DNA of 64,000 nucleotides, from assembly GCF_008630915.1 (NCBI RefSeq), contig NZ_CP043909.1, positions 2,852,001-2,916,000 on the forward strand, written 5' to 3'. The notes beneath the pieces were generated by a model that made no database searches, had not been told where the DNA came from, and saw only the letters and a program-made list of their open reading frames with translations. Position numbers and translations under genes: made by a program. This DNA comes from Acinetobacter suaedae. Its GTDB lineage: Bacteria > Pseudomonadota > Gammaproteobacteria > Pseudomonadales > Moraxellaceae. Shown here piece after piece: positions 47,447 to 60,171 of this stretch (positions within the stretch are counted from its first letter, which is position 1; each line of letters begins with the position of its first letter).

Positions 47447-47836
47447 ATGCATTATAAGTTTCTTATTCTTTGCTTTGTATTAATCATGCAAGCCTGTGCA
47501 ACCCCCAAATGGCGGTCCATTCAATTACAAGACTATCTCCAACCTTATATCGGACAATCAGCCAAGAACATTCAACAAAATCTCAGCTTGAATGATTTAG
47601 GCTTTCAAACGCTTAAACATCCTCAAATGTCGACAAACACTTTGACATATACGGTTTTGCGGCCAATTAATATTCCGATACCAGCGGATATGGGAACTTC
47701 TCTTGATGGTTCACGCTTATCTACAAAAGTCACCTACAACCAATCCTACGATGTGAATTTTTATTGCCATATTATTTTTGAGCTCGATCAGCAACAAATT
47801 GCACGCTCAATTCGCTATGAGGGCAAAGCTTGCTAA
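47447..47836 (+). CDS. Small putative lipoprotein
   Basis: A 129-residue protein with a short signal sequence (FLILCFVLIMQAC) whose Cys17 could be lipidated although the lipobox is atypical (MQAC). The mature part starts ATPKWRSIQLQDYLQPYIGQSAKNI and has three further Cys-poor strands, with single Cys at FYCHI and at the C-terminus (GKAC), perhaps forming a disulfide. No family was recognised. A terminator follows. Confidence 0.7.
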   Translation: MHYKFLILCFVLIMQACATPKWRSIQLQDYLQPYIGQSAKNIQQNLSLNDLGFQTLKHPQMSTNTLTYTVLRPINIPIPADMGTSLDGSRLSTKVTYNQSYDVNFYCHIIFELDQQQIARSIRYEGKAC

Positions 47837-47851
47837 AGCTATATCCCAAAT

Positions 47852-47881
47852 AAAAAAACGCAGCCTTAGCTGCGTTTTTTT
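47852..47881. terminator. Bidirectional terminator, lipoprotein / leuB
   Basis: Seven A, CGCAGC, CTTA loop, GCTGCG and seven T. It lies between two convergent genes. Confidence 0.93.
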
Positions 47882-47893
47882 ATTTATAAGCAT

Positions 47894-48973
47894 TTAGTTG
47901 AGTGCAGAAACTACCGCCTCACCCATCGCATCGGTACCTACTTTGCTCATACCTTCAGACATAATGTCAGCTGTACGGAAACCTTGATCCAATACTTGAC
48001 CAACAGCATCTTCAATTGCTTTGGCAGCAGTCTCTTCGCGGAAGGTATAACGCAACATCATCGCTACAGAGAGAATGGTTGCAAGCGGGTTTGCGACATT
48101 TTGACCTGCGATATCTGGCGCAGAACCATGACAAGGTTCATACATTCCCTTGCCATTCTCATCCAATGATGCAGAAGGTAACATGCCAATTGAACCCGTT
48201 AACATTGCAGCCTCATCCGATAAAATATCACCGAATAAATTACCCGTCACAATCACATCAAACTGTTTAGGCGCACGTACCAATTGCATTGCTGCATTAT
48301 CAACATACATGTGTGATAACTGAATATTTGGATATTGTGCTTGCTGTAAATCAGTAACGGTTTGCTTCCACAACTCAGTCACTTCGAGCACATTGGCTTT
48401 ATCCACTGAGCAAACTTTTCCGCCACGCAATCCTGCAAGTTCAAATGCTACTTTTGCGATACGCTTGATTTCACTTTCTGAATAAACGTCGGTGTTATAG
48501 CCTTGTTTCTCACCATTTTCGAGTTCACGAATACCACGTGGTTGACCAAAATAGATCCCACCAGTTAATTCACGAACAATCAGAATATCTAAACCTGCAA
48601 CAATTTCTGGTTTTAGACTCGAAGCATCAGCCAATTGCGGATATAAAATTGCTGGGCGTAGATTTGCAAATAGATTGAGTTCACTACGAATTTTTAATAG
48701 CCCACGCTCAGGTCGAATAGAACGTTCAATGCTATCCCACTTCGGTCCACCCACTGCACCTAACAAAATTGCATCTGCTTTCTTTGCTTGCTCACTTGTG
48801 ACTGCTGGATAAGGTTCACCGTGTGCATCAATCGCAGAACCACCGAGTAAACCATGCTCCCATGTCAAACCTAAATTAAATTTATCATTGACCTTGGTTA
48901 GTACTTTTTCAGCAGCGCCAACAATCTCAGGACCAATGCCATCACCCGCTAAAATTAAAATATGTTTAGACAT
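47894..48973 (-). CDS. leuB: 3-isopropylmalate dehydrogenase
   Basis: A 359-residue NAD-dependent oxidative decarboxylase, third step of leucine synthesis. [16 protein letters not shown] near the N-terminus, [15 protein letters not shown], and [23 protein letters not shown] identify it. It is the last of a minus-strand leuC-leuD-(lipoprotein)-leuB series. leuA is not in the window. Confidence 0.97.
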   Translation of the reverse strand: MSKHILILAGDGIGPEIVGAAEKVLTKVNDKFNLGLTWEHGLLGGSAIDAHGEPYPAVTSEQAKKADAILLGAVGGPKWDSIERSIRPERGLLKIRSELNLFANLRPAILYPQLADASSLKPEIVAGLDILIVRELTGGIYFGQPRGIRELENGEKQGYNTDVYSESEIKRIAKVAFELAGLRGGKVCSVDKANVLEVTELWKQTVTDLQQAQYPNIQLSHMYVDNAAMQLVRAPKQFDVIVTGNLFGDILSDEAAMLTGSIGMLPSASLDENGKGMYEPCHGSAPDIAGQNVANPLATILSVAMMLRYTFREETAAKAIEDAVGQVLDQGFRTADIMSEGMSKVGTDAMGEAVVSALN

Positions 48974-49016
48974 CTATTTTTCCAGTTTGATATACGCAGT
49001 TTTCACTGCAAGCGAA

Positions 49017-49592
49017 TTAAATCTTCTTTTCAATAAATTCACCTAAGCCTTTGCTGACATCATAAGATCGGCAAAAACGGCGAATTGTTTGTTGCTCTTG
49101 CTGTAAATCGACACACAATGGATCAGGTGCAGAAACGGTTAGTAAACTACCTGAGCGAGAAGAGCGATCTCGATACATTTTAAAGGTATAGCGTAGATAA
49201 GGTTTAAACTCATGAATAACATGAAAAGTTTCAGCACGATCAGGTGAAATCGGATAAAAGCGGATCACGATCTCATATTCTTTCGCGGGAACACTGAGAT
49301 AAACTTGCTGTTTTCGGCTGAATACAGAACCCTGTAATCTGACAATTCCACGTTCCATCGCCTGTCGACTTATACGATGTGACGTTGCATTAATGACCTC
49401 AACATCATTAATTCGAGCAAACTCACAATTCTCTACGCCTGAACAATGTAAGGTTGCATTATTCGCTTTTTGCTCTAGTGTATTTTGAGCAATACGAACT
49501 TGATCAACCACATTAGTTGTGTTTTGACATCCAGCTAAAATTGTTCCAACAGATAAACACAACAAAATATTGCGTGCCAATATCCTTCTCAT
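49017..49592 (-). CDS. Putative lipoprotein inside the leu gene cluster
   Basis: A 191-residue lipoprotein with lipobox LAGC (Cys22) and a signal part (LLCLSVGTIL). The mature domain contains HCSGVENCEFARINDVEVI (two Cys), several beta-like stretches (EYEIVIRFYPISPDRAETFHVIHEF) and paired Cys near the end (DPLCVDLQQEQQTIRRFCRS). No family was recognised. It is on the same strand, between leuD and leuB, with gaps of 43 and 114 bases, so it may be cotranscribed. A role in leucine synthesis is not suggested. Confidence 0.78.
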   Translation of the reverse strand: MRRILARNILLCLSVGTILAGCQNTTNVVDQVRIAQNTLEQKANNATLHCSGVENCEFARINDVEVINATSHRISRQAMERGIVRLQGSVFSRKQQVYLSVPAKEYEIVIRFYPISPDRAETFHVIHEFKPYLRYTFKMYRDRSSRSGSLLTVSAPDPLCVDLQQEQQTIRRFCRSYDVSKGLGEFIEKKI

Positions 49593-49706
49593 TGTTCAGG
49601 CCCAGTCCTCATGTCATAGCAACATGCAAGCAAAATAATCTTTGTTTGCATGTTAGCAAGAGTTGTATCGCTATGCTATGTCTATGTTCAAAATGTATTC
49701 AAACAA

Positions 49707-50357
49707 TTAGGCTTTGATTTCGGCAAATACCCAAGGACGTGCCTGTTTAGCCTTAGCTTCATAAGCATGAATCTCGTCAGCAGCTTGCAAAGTTAAACCA
49801 ATATCGTCCAAACCATTCAATAAACAATGTTTACGGAATGGATCAACTTCAAATTTGAATGCATCACCTTTTGGCGTACGCACTTCTTGTGCTTCCAAAT
49901 CAATGGTGAGTTGATAGCCTTCAACTTCAGCACATTCTTTAAATAATTGATCAACAATCTCTTCAGACAAGATCACAGGTAACATACCGTTTTTAAAACA
50001 GTTGTTAAAGAAAATATCTGCAAAGCTTGGCGCAATCACAGTACGGAAACCATACTCGTTTAACGCCCAAGGTGCATGTTCCCGACTTGAACCACAACCG
50101 AAGTTGGTACGTGCCAATAAAATCGTTGAACCTTGATAACGTGGTTTATTTAAAACGAAATCTGGATTTTTCGGACGCTTACTAATATCCTGCCCTAAAT
50201 AACCTTCATCCAAATAACGCAATTCATCAAATAAGTTGTCGCCAAAGCCAGTACGCTTAATTGATTTCAAAAACTGTTTTGGGATAATTAAGTCTGTATC
50301 GACATTGGCACGATCTAAAGGTGCAACAATACCTTGTTCTACAGTGTATTTTTCCAT
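49707..50357 (-). CDS. leuD: 3-isopropylmalate dehydratase small subunit
   Basis: A 216-residue aconitase-like small subunit that works with LeuC to isomerise isopropylmalate. [25 protein letters not shown] starts the chain, and the active loop reads [20 protein letters not shown] precedes the ATG. The gap from the leuC stop to the leuD start is 12 bases. Confidence 0.97.
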   Translation of the reverse strand: MEKYTVEQGIVAPLDRANVDTDLIIPKQFLKSIKRTGFGDNLFDELRYLDEGYLGQDISKRPKNPDFVLNKPRYQGSTILLARTNFGCGSSREHAPWALNEYGFRTVIAPSFADIFFNNCFKNGMLPVILSEEIVDQLFKECAEVEGYQLTIDLEAQEVRTPKGDAFKFEVDPFRKHCLLNGLDDIGLTLQAADEIHAYEAKAKQARPWVFAEIKA

Positions 50358-50369
50358 GGTTTAGCTCCT

Positions 50370-51788
50370 TTAGAATGAACGAACATCAACAAAATGCCCT
50401 GCAATTGCTGCCGCTGCTGCCATTGCTGGACTAACCAAATGCGTACGACCACCATTACCTTGACGACCTTCAAAATTACGATTTGAAGTCGATGCACAAT
50501 GCTCACCTGGTTGCAATTTATCAGCATTCATCGCTAAGCACATTGAGCAACCTGGTTCACGCCATTCAAAACCTGCTTCCAAGAAAATCTGATCTAAACC
50601 TTCTTGTTCTGCTTGTTGTTTGACTAAGCCGGATCCAGGAACAATCATCGCCTGTTTAATGCTAGCAGCAACTTTACGACCTTTGACAACTTCAGCAGCC
50701 GCACGAATATCTTCGATACGTGAGTTTGTACAAGAACCAATAAACACTCGATCTAATTGGATATCTGCCAAAGCTTGACCTGCATTTAATCCCATATATT
50801 GGTATGCGCGTGTCCAGTCATTGCGTTGTACATCATCTTTGGCTTGTTCTAATGTCGGAACAGCCTGTGAAACAGGAATCACCATTTCTGGAGAAGTTCC
50901 CCATGATACTTGTGGTTCAATCTCAGCACCATTTAACACCACAACTGCATCAAACTCAGCATCATCATCCGAATGTAAAGTATTCCAATATTCTACAGCT
51001 TGATCCCAATGTTCACCTTTAGGTGCATAATTACGATCTTTCACATAAGCAATGGTTTTGTCATCAACAGCCACCATACCCACGCGCGCGCCTGCTTCGA
51101 TTGCCATATTACAAACCGTCATACGACCTTCAATCGACATATCACGGAACACTTGTCCGCCAAACTCAATTGCATAGCCAGTACCACCCGCTGTACCAAT
51201 TTTACCAATGATGGCTAAAACCACATCTTTTGGTGTGACACCTTTGCCTAAGACACCATCAACACGAACAAGCATATTCTTCGACTTCTTCTGTACCAAG
51301 CATTGTGTCGCCAATACATGCTCAACTTCAGATGTCCCAATACCATGCGCTAAACAACCAAAAGCACCATGCGTTGCCGTATGCGAATCACCACATACCA
51401 CCGTCATCCCAGGTAATGTTAAACCTTGTTCTGGTCCAACCACATGCGCGATCCCTTGACGGATATCGTTAATCCCAAATTCAACAATGTTAAACGTCTT
51501 ACAGTTATCGTCTAAGGTTTGCACTTGGATACGTGACGTATCATCTTCAATCCCAGCAATCCCTTGTTCACGCTCTTTCTTAGAAGTCGGTACATTGTGG
51601 TCAGGTGTTGCGACATTAGCACTTAAGCGCCATGGTTGACGTCCAGCAAGCTGTAAACCTTCAAAGGCTTGTGGGCTAGTCACTTCATGTAATAAATGAC
51701 GATCAATATAAATCAAACATGAGCCATCATCACGTTGCGTTACTAAATGGTCATCCCATAATTTGTCATACAATGTCTTGCCTGCCAT
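50370..51788 (-). CDS. leuC: 3-isopropylmalate dehydratase large subunit
   Basis: A 472-residue aconitase-family subunit carrying a 4Fe-4S cluster. [14 protein letters not shown] starts the chain; [14 protein letters not shown], the cluster Cys in IGSCTNSR, and GCSMCLAMN (the other two) are visible. ATG at 51788 has a GGAG site nine bases upstream, so the nine-residue longer version is rejected. First gene of the leuC-leuD set. Confidence 0.97.
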   Translation of the reverse strand: MAGKTLYDKLWDDHLVTQRDDGSCLIYIDRHLLHEVTSPQAFEGLQLAGRQPWRLSANVATPDHNVPTSKKEREQGIAGIEDDTSRIQVQTLDDNCKTFNIVEFGINDIRQGIAHVVGPEQGLTLPGMTVVCGDSHTATHGAFGCLAHGIGTSEVEHVLATQCLVQKKSKNMLVRVDGVLGKGVTPKDVVLAIIGKIGTAGGTGYAIEFGGQVFRDMSIEGRMTVCNMAIEAGARVGMVAVDDKTIAYVKDRNYAPKGEHWDQAVEYWNTLHSDDDAEFDAVVVLNGAEIEPQVSWGTSPEMVIPVSQAVPTLEQAKDDVQRNDWTRAYQYMGLNAGQALADIQLDRVFIGSCTNSRIEDIRAAAEVVKGRKVAASIKQAMIVPGSGLVKQQAEQEGLDQIFLEAGFEWREPGCSMCLAMNADKLQPGEHCASTSNRNFEGRQGNGGRTHLVSPAMAAAAAIAGHFVDVRSF

Positions 51789-51990
51789 GTCGTCGCTCTC
51801 CATCGTGCTTGTCATAGGACTGGGTATCTAAATCTTAAAATGATTATAGCAATGCTTTCACATAAATCTAATTTATCATTTTTATAAATTAACAAACTTT
51901 TTGGAATGATTTATTTCAAAGATGATCTTCATTTTACTCATCATTCATAAAACCAATCATTAGCAATCAAAATTTCTTTTTTACATTTTT

Positions 51991-52010
51991 AATGATAATG
52001 ATTATTATTT
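51991..52010 (+). promoter_or_regulatory. Fur box upstream of DUF2061 gene
   Basis: AATGATAATGATTATTATTT matches the Fur consensus at about 14 of 19 positions. It is 33 bases before the start of the DUF2061 gene and about 200 from the divergent leuC start. Iron regulation is inferred. Confidence 0.65.
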
Positions 52011-52042
52011 ATGTAAATCTAATTTGATAAGACGGTGACAGC

Positions 52043-52261
52043 ATGGCAAATATCCAACAGTTTGTGATTAAAAATCAGCGAACCTTGAAAAAGACCCTAA
52101 GTTATTACTTCATGCATATTACAGTGGCGATGCTGGTTGCTTATGTAGTCACAGGAAATATCTTCATGGCAGTAACTTTGAGCTTGCTTGAACCAACCGT
52201 ACAAGCATTTGCATACTTCTTCCATGAAAAAATTTGGAATAAAACAGAACAAAAAGCCTAA
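52043..52261 (+). CDS. DUF2061 small membrane protein
   Basis: A 72-residue protein with the DUF2061 pattern: RTLKKTLSYYFMHITVAMLVAYVVTGNIFMAV and SLLEPTVQAFAYFFHEKIWNK, giving two membrane spans (about 22-45 and 48-62). The function of DUF2061 is unknown. GGTGA is five to nine bases before the ATG. A Fur-box-like site stands upstream, suggesting iron control. Confidence 0.88.
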   Translation: MANIQQFVIKNQRTLKKTLSYYFMHITVAMLVAYVVTGNIFMAVTLSLLEPTVQAFAYFFHEKIWNKTEQKA

Positions 52262-52384
52262 CTTTTGATTATACATATACAGCTTAAACTATCCTCGCTC
52301 ACCGCTTTTACCTAAAATAGTCAGCTGAATATGCTTTACCATCACAACAAATATCTAAGTCTTAATGATTTTCGAGCCTAAGTT

Positions 52385-53242
52385 ATGAATCTTGCCGCCT
52401 TTGAAGCGTTTGTTAAAGTTATGGAAACAAGTTCAATTTCGATTGCTGCTGAACAGCTTTTCATTACTCAACCTGCTGTCACCAAACGGATTCATAATTT
52501 AGAAGATTATTTTGGCGTCAAATTGTTTGAATCAGCGGGTCGAGGAATTCAACCGACCCATGCTGCCTACTCATTATTACCCAAAGTCAAAACATGGTTA
52601 AATGAACTCGGTGAGATTCATCATACATTGAGCCATGAACAAGCCCAAGTTCAAGGTCGCCTCAAGATCGGTACCAGCCATCATATTGGCCTGCATCATC
52701 TCGCCGAGCCATTGAAAAAGTTTGTCCAACACTTTCCCAAAGTTACGTTGGATGTTCATTTCGTGGATTCTGAACAAGCTCATGAACAAGTACTGGCTGG
52801 AGAATTAGAGCTGGCATTTCTGACCTTACCACCTGTCGGTGATGATCGCCTTAATTATGTCACGATCTGGGAAGATCCTTTGGTTTTCGTCTCCGCACCA
52901 TTTCATCCACTGGCCCAACAACACAATCTTCAACTTGAGGATTTGATTGCCTATTCGAGCCTATTACCTGCGGCACACACTTATACCAGCCAAATCACTT
53001 TGGCTGAATTTGAGAAAAAAGGATTAAAACCCAGAATTACCATGAGTAATAATCCTTTAGAGTCCATCAGAATGCTCGTTTCGATCGGTTTAGGCTGGTC
53101 AGTCTTGCCAAAAACCTTACTCAATCATGAACTCACCCGCTTAGATTTGAACCTCAACATGAATCGCCAGCTAGGCATGGTCTGGCATCCAGCACGAATC
53201 CAATCCAAAGCGGCTGAAGAACTAATCCAAATGATGACCTAA
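52385..53242 (+). CDS. LysR-family transcriptional regulator
   Basis: A 285-residue LysR regulator. The winged HTH covers about 1-60 (AFEAFVKVMETSSISIAAEQLFITQPAVTKRIHNLEDYFG) and the effector-binding domain about 90-285 (GRLKIGTSHHIGLHHLAEPL). The effector is unknown. It is convergent with the HAD gene and its stop codon overlaps that gene's stop by four bases (53239-53242). Confidence 0.92.
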   Translation: MNLAAFEAFVKVMETSSISIAAEQLFITQPAVTKRIHNLEDYFGVKLFESAGRGIQPTHAAYSLLPKVKTWLNELGEIHHTLSHEQAQVQGRLKIGTSHHIGLHHLAEPLKKFVQHFPKVTLDVHFVDSEQAHEQVLAGELELAFLTLPPVGDDRLNYVTIWEDPLVFVSAPFHPLAQQHNLQLEDLIAYSSLLPAAHTYTSQITLAEFEKKGLKPRITMSNNPLESIRMLVSIGLGWSVLPKTLLNHELTRLDLNLNMNRQLGMVWHPARIQSKAAEELIQMMT

Positions 53243-53889
53243 ATTGACCAGTCTTGAATGTCCCATTGTTGTTCTTGTGCAAGTTTTTCCAAACGATCAT
53301 CTGGATTTACAGCAATGGCATGGGTCGCATATTCAAGTAAGAACCGATCGTTGATTGAATCGGAATAGGCCCAAGACTCACTCACCGTGCGCCCTGCTAA
53401 CCATTGATCTAAACGTGCAAGCTTGCCTTTTTGATAGCATGGAATCCCTGTCACCTTGCCGGTGTATTTGCCATCGGATATTTCTGCATTGGTCGCAATA
53501 ATTTCAGTAATGCCAAATTCACGGAAAATTGGTGCTGTAATAAAATCACTAGTCGCGGTAATTCCCACAATGGCATGTCCCAGATCTTGATGTTTTTTAA
53601 TCGCATCAAAACCTTTGGGACGCATTTTAGGGCGAATAACTTTTTGCATAAACAACTGGTGAAGATCAGTTAAGTAGTCATTGTCGTGCTTGGTTAAAAA
53701 CTCAAAAACAAACTCATTATAAGCAATCGAATCCAGTTGTCCTGCTTTGTAATCTTCATAAAATTTATTGTTCATTTGACGATGATGAACTGGATCAACT
53801 AAACCTTCATTGACCAAAAATTCACCCCACGAATGGTCAGAATCGGTATTTAACAGGGTGTGATCTAAATCAAACAAAGCCAATTTCAT
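53239..53889 (-). CDS. HAD-IB family phosphatase (SerB-like)
   Basis: A 216-residue HAD hydrolase of the SerB/YrbI-like subfamily IB. Motif I is LFDLDHTLLNTDS (5-17, nucleophile and acid Asp), motif II-like IVGITATSDF, motif III-like GKLARL, and motif IV AYSDSINDRFLL. A helical cap domain (about 20-110) lies in between. Substrate unknown; possibly a phosphoserine- or histidinol-phosphate-like ester. The start could also be four residues earlier at 53901. Confidence 0.88.
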   Translation of the reverse strand: MKLALFDLDHTLLNTDSDHSWGEFLVNEGLVDPVHHRQMNNKFYEDYKAGQLDSIAYNEFVFEFLTKHDNDYLTDLHQLFMQKVIRPKMRPKGFDAIKKHQDLGHAIVGITATSDFITAPIFREFGITEIIATNAEISDGKYTGKVTGIPCYQKGKLARLDQWLAGRTVSESWAYSDSINDRFLLEYATHAIAVNPDDRLEKLAQEQQWDIQDWSI

Positions 53890-54073
53890 ATAAATGCTCA
53901 TTTAAATGCAAATTAAAGAAAAAAAACGTAAATCTATTTCCGTAAGTCACTAAAAATTCGTTAAGATCATAGCAATTTTAAACATTTTACTTTGATCTTT
54001 TACGAGTTGGACGTGCAAGCGTGACTGTCCCCGAGATCAAAGTCAACGATATAGACAAAATTTAGGTAGCCAA

Positions 54074-54550
54074 ATGATCGACTCAGAAGGTTTCCGACCC
54101 AACGTCGGGATCATTTTGGCAAACGATGACGGACACGTCTTATGGGCAAAGCGCATTGGTCACAATGCTTGGCAATTTCCACAAGGAGGGATCCAGTTTG
54201 GAGAAACCCCTGAACAGGCACTTTATCGTGAACTGAGAGAAGAAGTCGGCTTATTGCCCGAACACGTCCAAATTATAGCGCAAACAAAAGGTTGGCTGCG
54301 TTATCGTTTGCCACATCGGTACATTCGGTCAGATTCAGATCCGGTATGTATTGGACAAAAACAAAAGTGGTTTTTACTGAAACTGACGGCATCGCCACAT
54401 CATATTCAGTTAAACCTCTCTGACCCACCCGAATTCGATGAATGGCAATGGGTGAGTTATTGGTATCCTTTGGGCCAAGTGGTCAACTTCAAACGTGATG
54501 TTTACCGTAAAGCCATGATGGAGTTGTGTTTACAATTACCTCAGCGTTAA
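54074..54550 (+). CDS. rppH: RNA pyrophosphohydrolase
   Basis: A 158-residue Nudix enzyme that removes pyrophosphate from mRNA 5' ends and starts decay. [11 protein letters not shown] leads to the Nudix box [23 protein letters not shown] (about 39-61). It is slightly shorter than the E. coli protein (176). AGGT precedes the ATG. Paired with ptsP as in Pseudomonas and related bacteria. Confidence 0.95.
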   Translation: MIDSEGFRPNVGIILANDDGHVLWAKRIGHNAWQFPQGGIQFGETPEQALYRELREEVGLLPEHVQIIAQTKGWLRYRLPHRYIRSDSDPVCIGQKQKWFLLKLTASPHHIQLNLSDPPEFDEWQWVSYWYPLGQVVNFKRDVYRKAMMELCLQLPQR

Positions 54551-54558
54551 ACGTTAAT

Positions 54559-54585
54559 AAATCATCACTTTAAGCAATGATTTTT
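54559..54585 (+). terminator. Weak terminator after rppH
   Basis: AAATCAT and ATGATTT arms with an 11-base loop and a T-run behind. Seven A/T pairs only, so partial readthrough into ptsP is likely. Confidence 0.5.
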
Positions 54586-54641
54586 GACAAGAGAGCTGTT
54601 ATAACTAGGCAATAACGATTTATAAATTGGAGTAAACATCC

Positions 54642-56936
54642 ATGTCAAACATGCAACTCGAGACACTCAGACGCATTGTCCAAGAAATTAATGCGTCCGT
54701 CAGTTTGCATGACTCTTTGGACATTATGGTCAATCATGTTGCTGAAGCAATGGATGTGGATGTTTGTTCGATTTATCTGCTAGATGAGCGCAATAAACGT
54801 TATGTGCTCATGGCGTCCAAAGGTTTAAACCCAGAATCCGTTGGACAAGTTGCCTTAAACATTGGCGAAGGCTTAGTTGGTTTGGTCGGTCAACGTGAAG
54901 AAATCGTCAACCTTGACAACGCGCCGAAGCATGACCGTTTTGCTTATTTACCCGAAACAGGTGAGGAATTATTTAATTCCTTCCTCGGCGTTCCTGTTAT
55001 GTATCGTCGTAAAGTAATGGGCGTTCTCGTTGTACAAAAGAAAGAACCCCAAGACTTTAGTGAAGCTGCTGAATCTTTTCTCGTTACACTTTGCGCACAA
55101 CTCTCTGGTGTCATTGCCCATGCCCATGCGGTGGGAAATATTGATGTATTTCGTAAACCAAGTAATGGACCTAGCTACAAAACCTTTCAAGGCGTATCTG
55201 GCGCAGGCGGGATTGCCTTAGGACGAGCTATCGTACTATATCCACCGGCGGATCTGACTGCGATCCCAGACCGCGAAGCTGAAGATATTAGTGAAGAGCT
55301 AGAAATTTTAGACCAAGCGATTGCCTCAGTTCGTGCCGAGATCCAATCACTTGATGAGAAAATGCAAGACTCATTAATGTCAGAAGAACGTGCACTATTT
55401 AGCGTTTTCTTACGAATGCTAGATGAAAATGCACTTCCAAGTGAGATCAAAGATCATATTCGTGATGGTAGTTGGGCACAAGGTGCTGTACGCAAAGTCA
55501 TTGATAAGCACACTGCTTTGTTTGCACAAATGGAAGATGACTATTTACGTGAACGTGTCTCTGACTTAAAAGATTTAGGACGTCGTATTCTCGCTTGTTT
55601 ACAAGAGAACGATTCAAGTCATCGAGAACTCAGCCCAGATAGCATTCTAATCGGTGAGGAAATTAGTACAGCTGCACTGGTTGAACTTCCTGTTGATAAT
55701 ATCGCAGCGATTGTGACCTCTGAAGGTGCTGCCAATTCACATATGGTGATTGTTGCACGTGCGCTGGGTATTCCAACTGTGGTCGGGGTCACAGAATTAC
55801 CGATTACCACACTTGATGACATTGAAATGATCGTCGATGCTTATCAAGGACGTATCTTTGTTAATCCACCACGACGTTTACGTCAACGTTATAAGGAAGT
55901 CCAAAAAGAAGAAGAACAGATTGCGAAAGATTTAAAACAATACGAAACCAAAGATGCGATTACCCCTGATGGCGTAGCAATTCCATTATTTGTAAATACG
56001 GGTTTAATGATTGATGTGGTTCGTGGCGTGCAACGTGGTGCAAAGGGCGTTGGTTTATATCGTAGCGAAATCCCGTTCATGCTCCGTGATCGCTTTCCTG
56101 GTGAAGAAGAGCAACGAGCAATATATCGTCAACAGCTCAGCCATTTTGCCAATAAACCCGTCACCATGCGAACTCTCGACATCGGTGCAGATAAAGACCT
56201 GCCATACTTTAGTATTGAAGAAGAAAACTCAGCTTTAGGTTGGCGTGGCTTGCGTTTTACACTAGACCATCCAGAGATTTTCTCAGCTCAAATTCGGGCG
56301 ATGCTAAAGGCAAGTATTGGTTTAAATAATCTGCACATTCTATTGCCAATGGTGACCAGTGTTAGTGAGGTTGAGGAAGTTCTTTATTTACTCGAGCGTG
56401 ACTGGATTGCGGTTCAAGAAGAAGAACAAGTCAAAATCAATAAACCTAAAATTGGGATTATGGTTGAAGTCCCAAGTGTACTCTTTCAAATTGATGAGTT
56501 TGCAGAGCTAGTTGATTTTTTCTCGGTAGGTTCAAATGACTTAACCCAATACCTACTCGCTGTTGATCGTAACAATCCGCATGTTGCCAATGTCTATTCA
56601 CATTATCACCCTTCGATACTCAGAGCATTAAAACGCTTAGCGCTCGATTGTCAGGCACATCAAAAACCTGTCAGTGTGTGTGGAGAAATGGCGGGTGACC
56701 CACTAACCGCTATTCTATTAATTGCGATGGGCTTTGACACACTATCGATGAGTTCAAGTAACATTCTTCGAGTACGTAAAGCAATTTGTCATGTCCCAAT
56801 GAGTGATGCTAAACGCCTACTTGATGACGTTCTGCAAATGAATAATCCTTTGGTCATTAAAAGTTGGTTAGAACACTATTTCAGAACCCATGGTTTAGCA
56901 GATATGGTTAAATCGAATCGTTTAGTCAGCGCCTAA
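54642..56936 (+). CDS. ptsP: PTS-Ntr enzyme I (PtsP)
   Basis: A 764-residue phosphotransferase. A GAF domain (about 15-165, with VDVCSIYLLDERN) is followed by the PEP-utilising N-terminal helical domain (about 185-320), the phosphohistidine swivel (His367 in EGAANSHMVIV), and a PEP-binding barrel (about 445-740, LPMVTSVSEVEEVL, VCGEMAGDP). It starts the nitrogen-related phosphorelay (PtsP-NPr-EIIA-Ntr) rather than sugar uptake. GGAG is before the ATG. rppH lies just upstream. Confidence 0.95.
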   Translation: MSNMQLETLRRIVQEINASVSLHDSLDIMVNHVAEAMDVDVCSIYLLDERNKRYVLMASKGLNPESVGQVALNIGEGLVGLVGQREEIVNLDNAPKHDRFAYLPETGEELFNSFLGVPVMYRRKVMGVLVVQKKEPQDFSEAAESFLVTLCAQLSGVIAHAHAVGNIDVFRKPSNGPSYKTFQGVSGAGGIALGRAIVLYPPADLTAIPDREAEDISEELEILDQAIASVRAEIQSLDEKMQDSLMSEERALFSVFLRMLDENALPSEIKDHIRDGSWAQGAVRKVIDKHTALFAQMEDDYLRERVSDLKDLGRRILACLQENDSSHRELSPDSILIGEEISTAALVELPVDNIAAIVTSEGAANSHMVIVARALGIPTVVGVTELPITTLDDIEMIVDAYQGRIFVNPPRRLRQRYKEVQKEEEQIAKDLKQYETKDAITPDGVAIPLFVNTGLMIDVVRGVQRGAKGVGLYRSEIPFMLRDRFPGEEEQRAIYRQQLSHFANKPVTMRTLDIGADKDLPYFSIEEENSALGWRGLRFTLDHPEIFSAQIRAMLKASIGLNNLHILLPMVTSVSEVEEVLYLLERDWIAVQEEEQVKINKPKIGIMVEVPSVLFQIDEFAELVDFFSVGSNDLTQYLLAVDRNNPHVANVYSHYHPSILRALKRLALDCQAHQKPVSVCGEMAGDPLTAILLIAMGFDTLSMSSSNILRVRKAICHVPMSDAKRLLDDVLQMNNPLVIKSWLEHYFRTHGLADMVKSNRLVSA

Positions 56937-57327
56937 ACTCGCCTCCTCAAACGAATCAATCTAATTTCAAGGGCTGCCTTTCTTTGGCTAGAACTCCCCT
57001 ATTTTTACATAACTGCAACAGGTTAACTTCATGCTTTTTTGTCGATCTCATCAATTTTTAGTGGGATGATCAACAGCCACAATACCTCTCCAGCTCAAAA
57101 TAAAAAATAAATTAAGCTTTTATTTTTCAACACCTTTTATTTTTTTAACAATTTTCACATCCACAAACTTTATGTTCATGTTTAAGCTTTAAACAGTTTC
57201 AATCGAATAAAGCATTTAAGACATCAACTTTAATCCATTGGAAAAAAAAGCGTCATCAACCTAAAGTAAAAATACAAAGAATGCAGACCTAGTTATTGGA
57301 CATCGATTTAGGCATCTGAAATTTTGA

Positions 57328-59628
<2,301 letters not shown>

Positions 59629-59645
59629 ATCCTCTTAAAGTGGAG

Positions 59646-59679
59646 AAATGAAGAACCTTTTATGGTTCTTCATTTTTTT
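59646..59679 (+). terminator. Terminator after katG
   Basis: AAATGAAGAACC and GGTTCTTCATTT arms with a six-base loop, followed by a run of T. Confidence 0.9.
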
Positions 59680-59730
59680 ATGCTGGATTTTGAACTATGA
59701 TCACAACAATGAATCTGGAAAATAATAACA

Positions 59731-60171
59731 ATGACGACTTCACTCGATCGTATAATCCAGGACAATAACATCATCTTGTTTGATGCTCATTGTGTACTAT
59801 GCTCTGCATGGGCGGATTTCATGGTGAAAAATGATCCTCAACTTCAGTTCAAGTTAGCATCAGTTCAGTCACCAATAGGTCAACGTATTTTAACAATGTA
59901 TCAATTTCCTACTGATCATTTTGAAACAATGGTATTAGTAGAGCATGGAAAACTCTATACAGAATCAACTGCATTTATCAGAATCATTAAGCATTTATCA
60001 TTTCCATATTCAACACTTAAGTACACCCAATTTATTCCCAAAGTGATCCGAGATTTTGGATACCGACGTGTTGCCCTCAACCGCTATCGTCTTTTTGGTA
60101 AGACTGAACAATGCTACAGAATGACACCTGAAATCGCGGCTCATTTTTTAACTGATGATATGGTTTCATGA
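59731..60171 (+). CDS. DCC family thiol-disulfide oxidoreductase-like (DUF393) protein
   Basis: A 146-residue DUF393 (DCC1-like) protein with the signature DAHCVLCSAWADFM (about 18-31; D-x-x-C-x-x-C). The family is predicted to be thioredoxin-fold with a thiol-disulfide role. STAFIRIIKHL and CYRMTPEIAAHF follow. GGAAAA precedes the ATG. The last four bases (ATGA) overlap the start of the next gene, so the two are translationally coupled. Confidence 0.85.
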   Translation: MTTSLDRIIQDNNIILFDAHCVLCSAWADFMVKNDPQLQFKLASVQSPIGQRILTMYQFPTDHFETMVLVEHGKLYTESTAFIRIIKHLSFPYSTLKYTQFIPKVIRDFGYRRVALNRYRLFGKTEQCYRMTPEIAAHFLTDDMVS

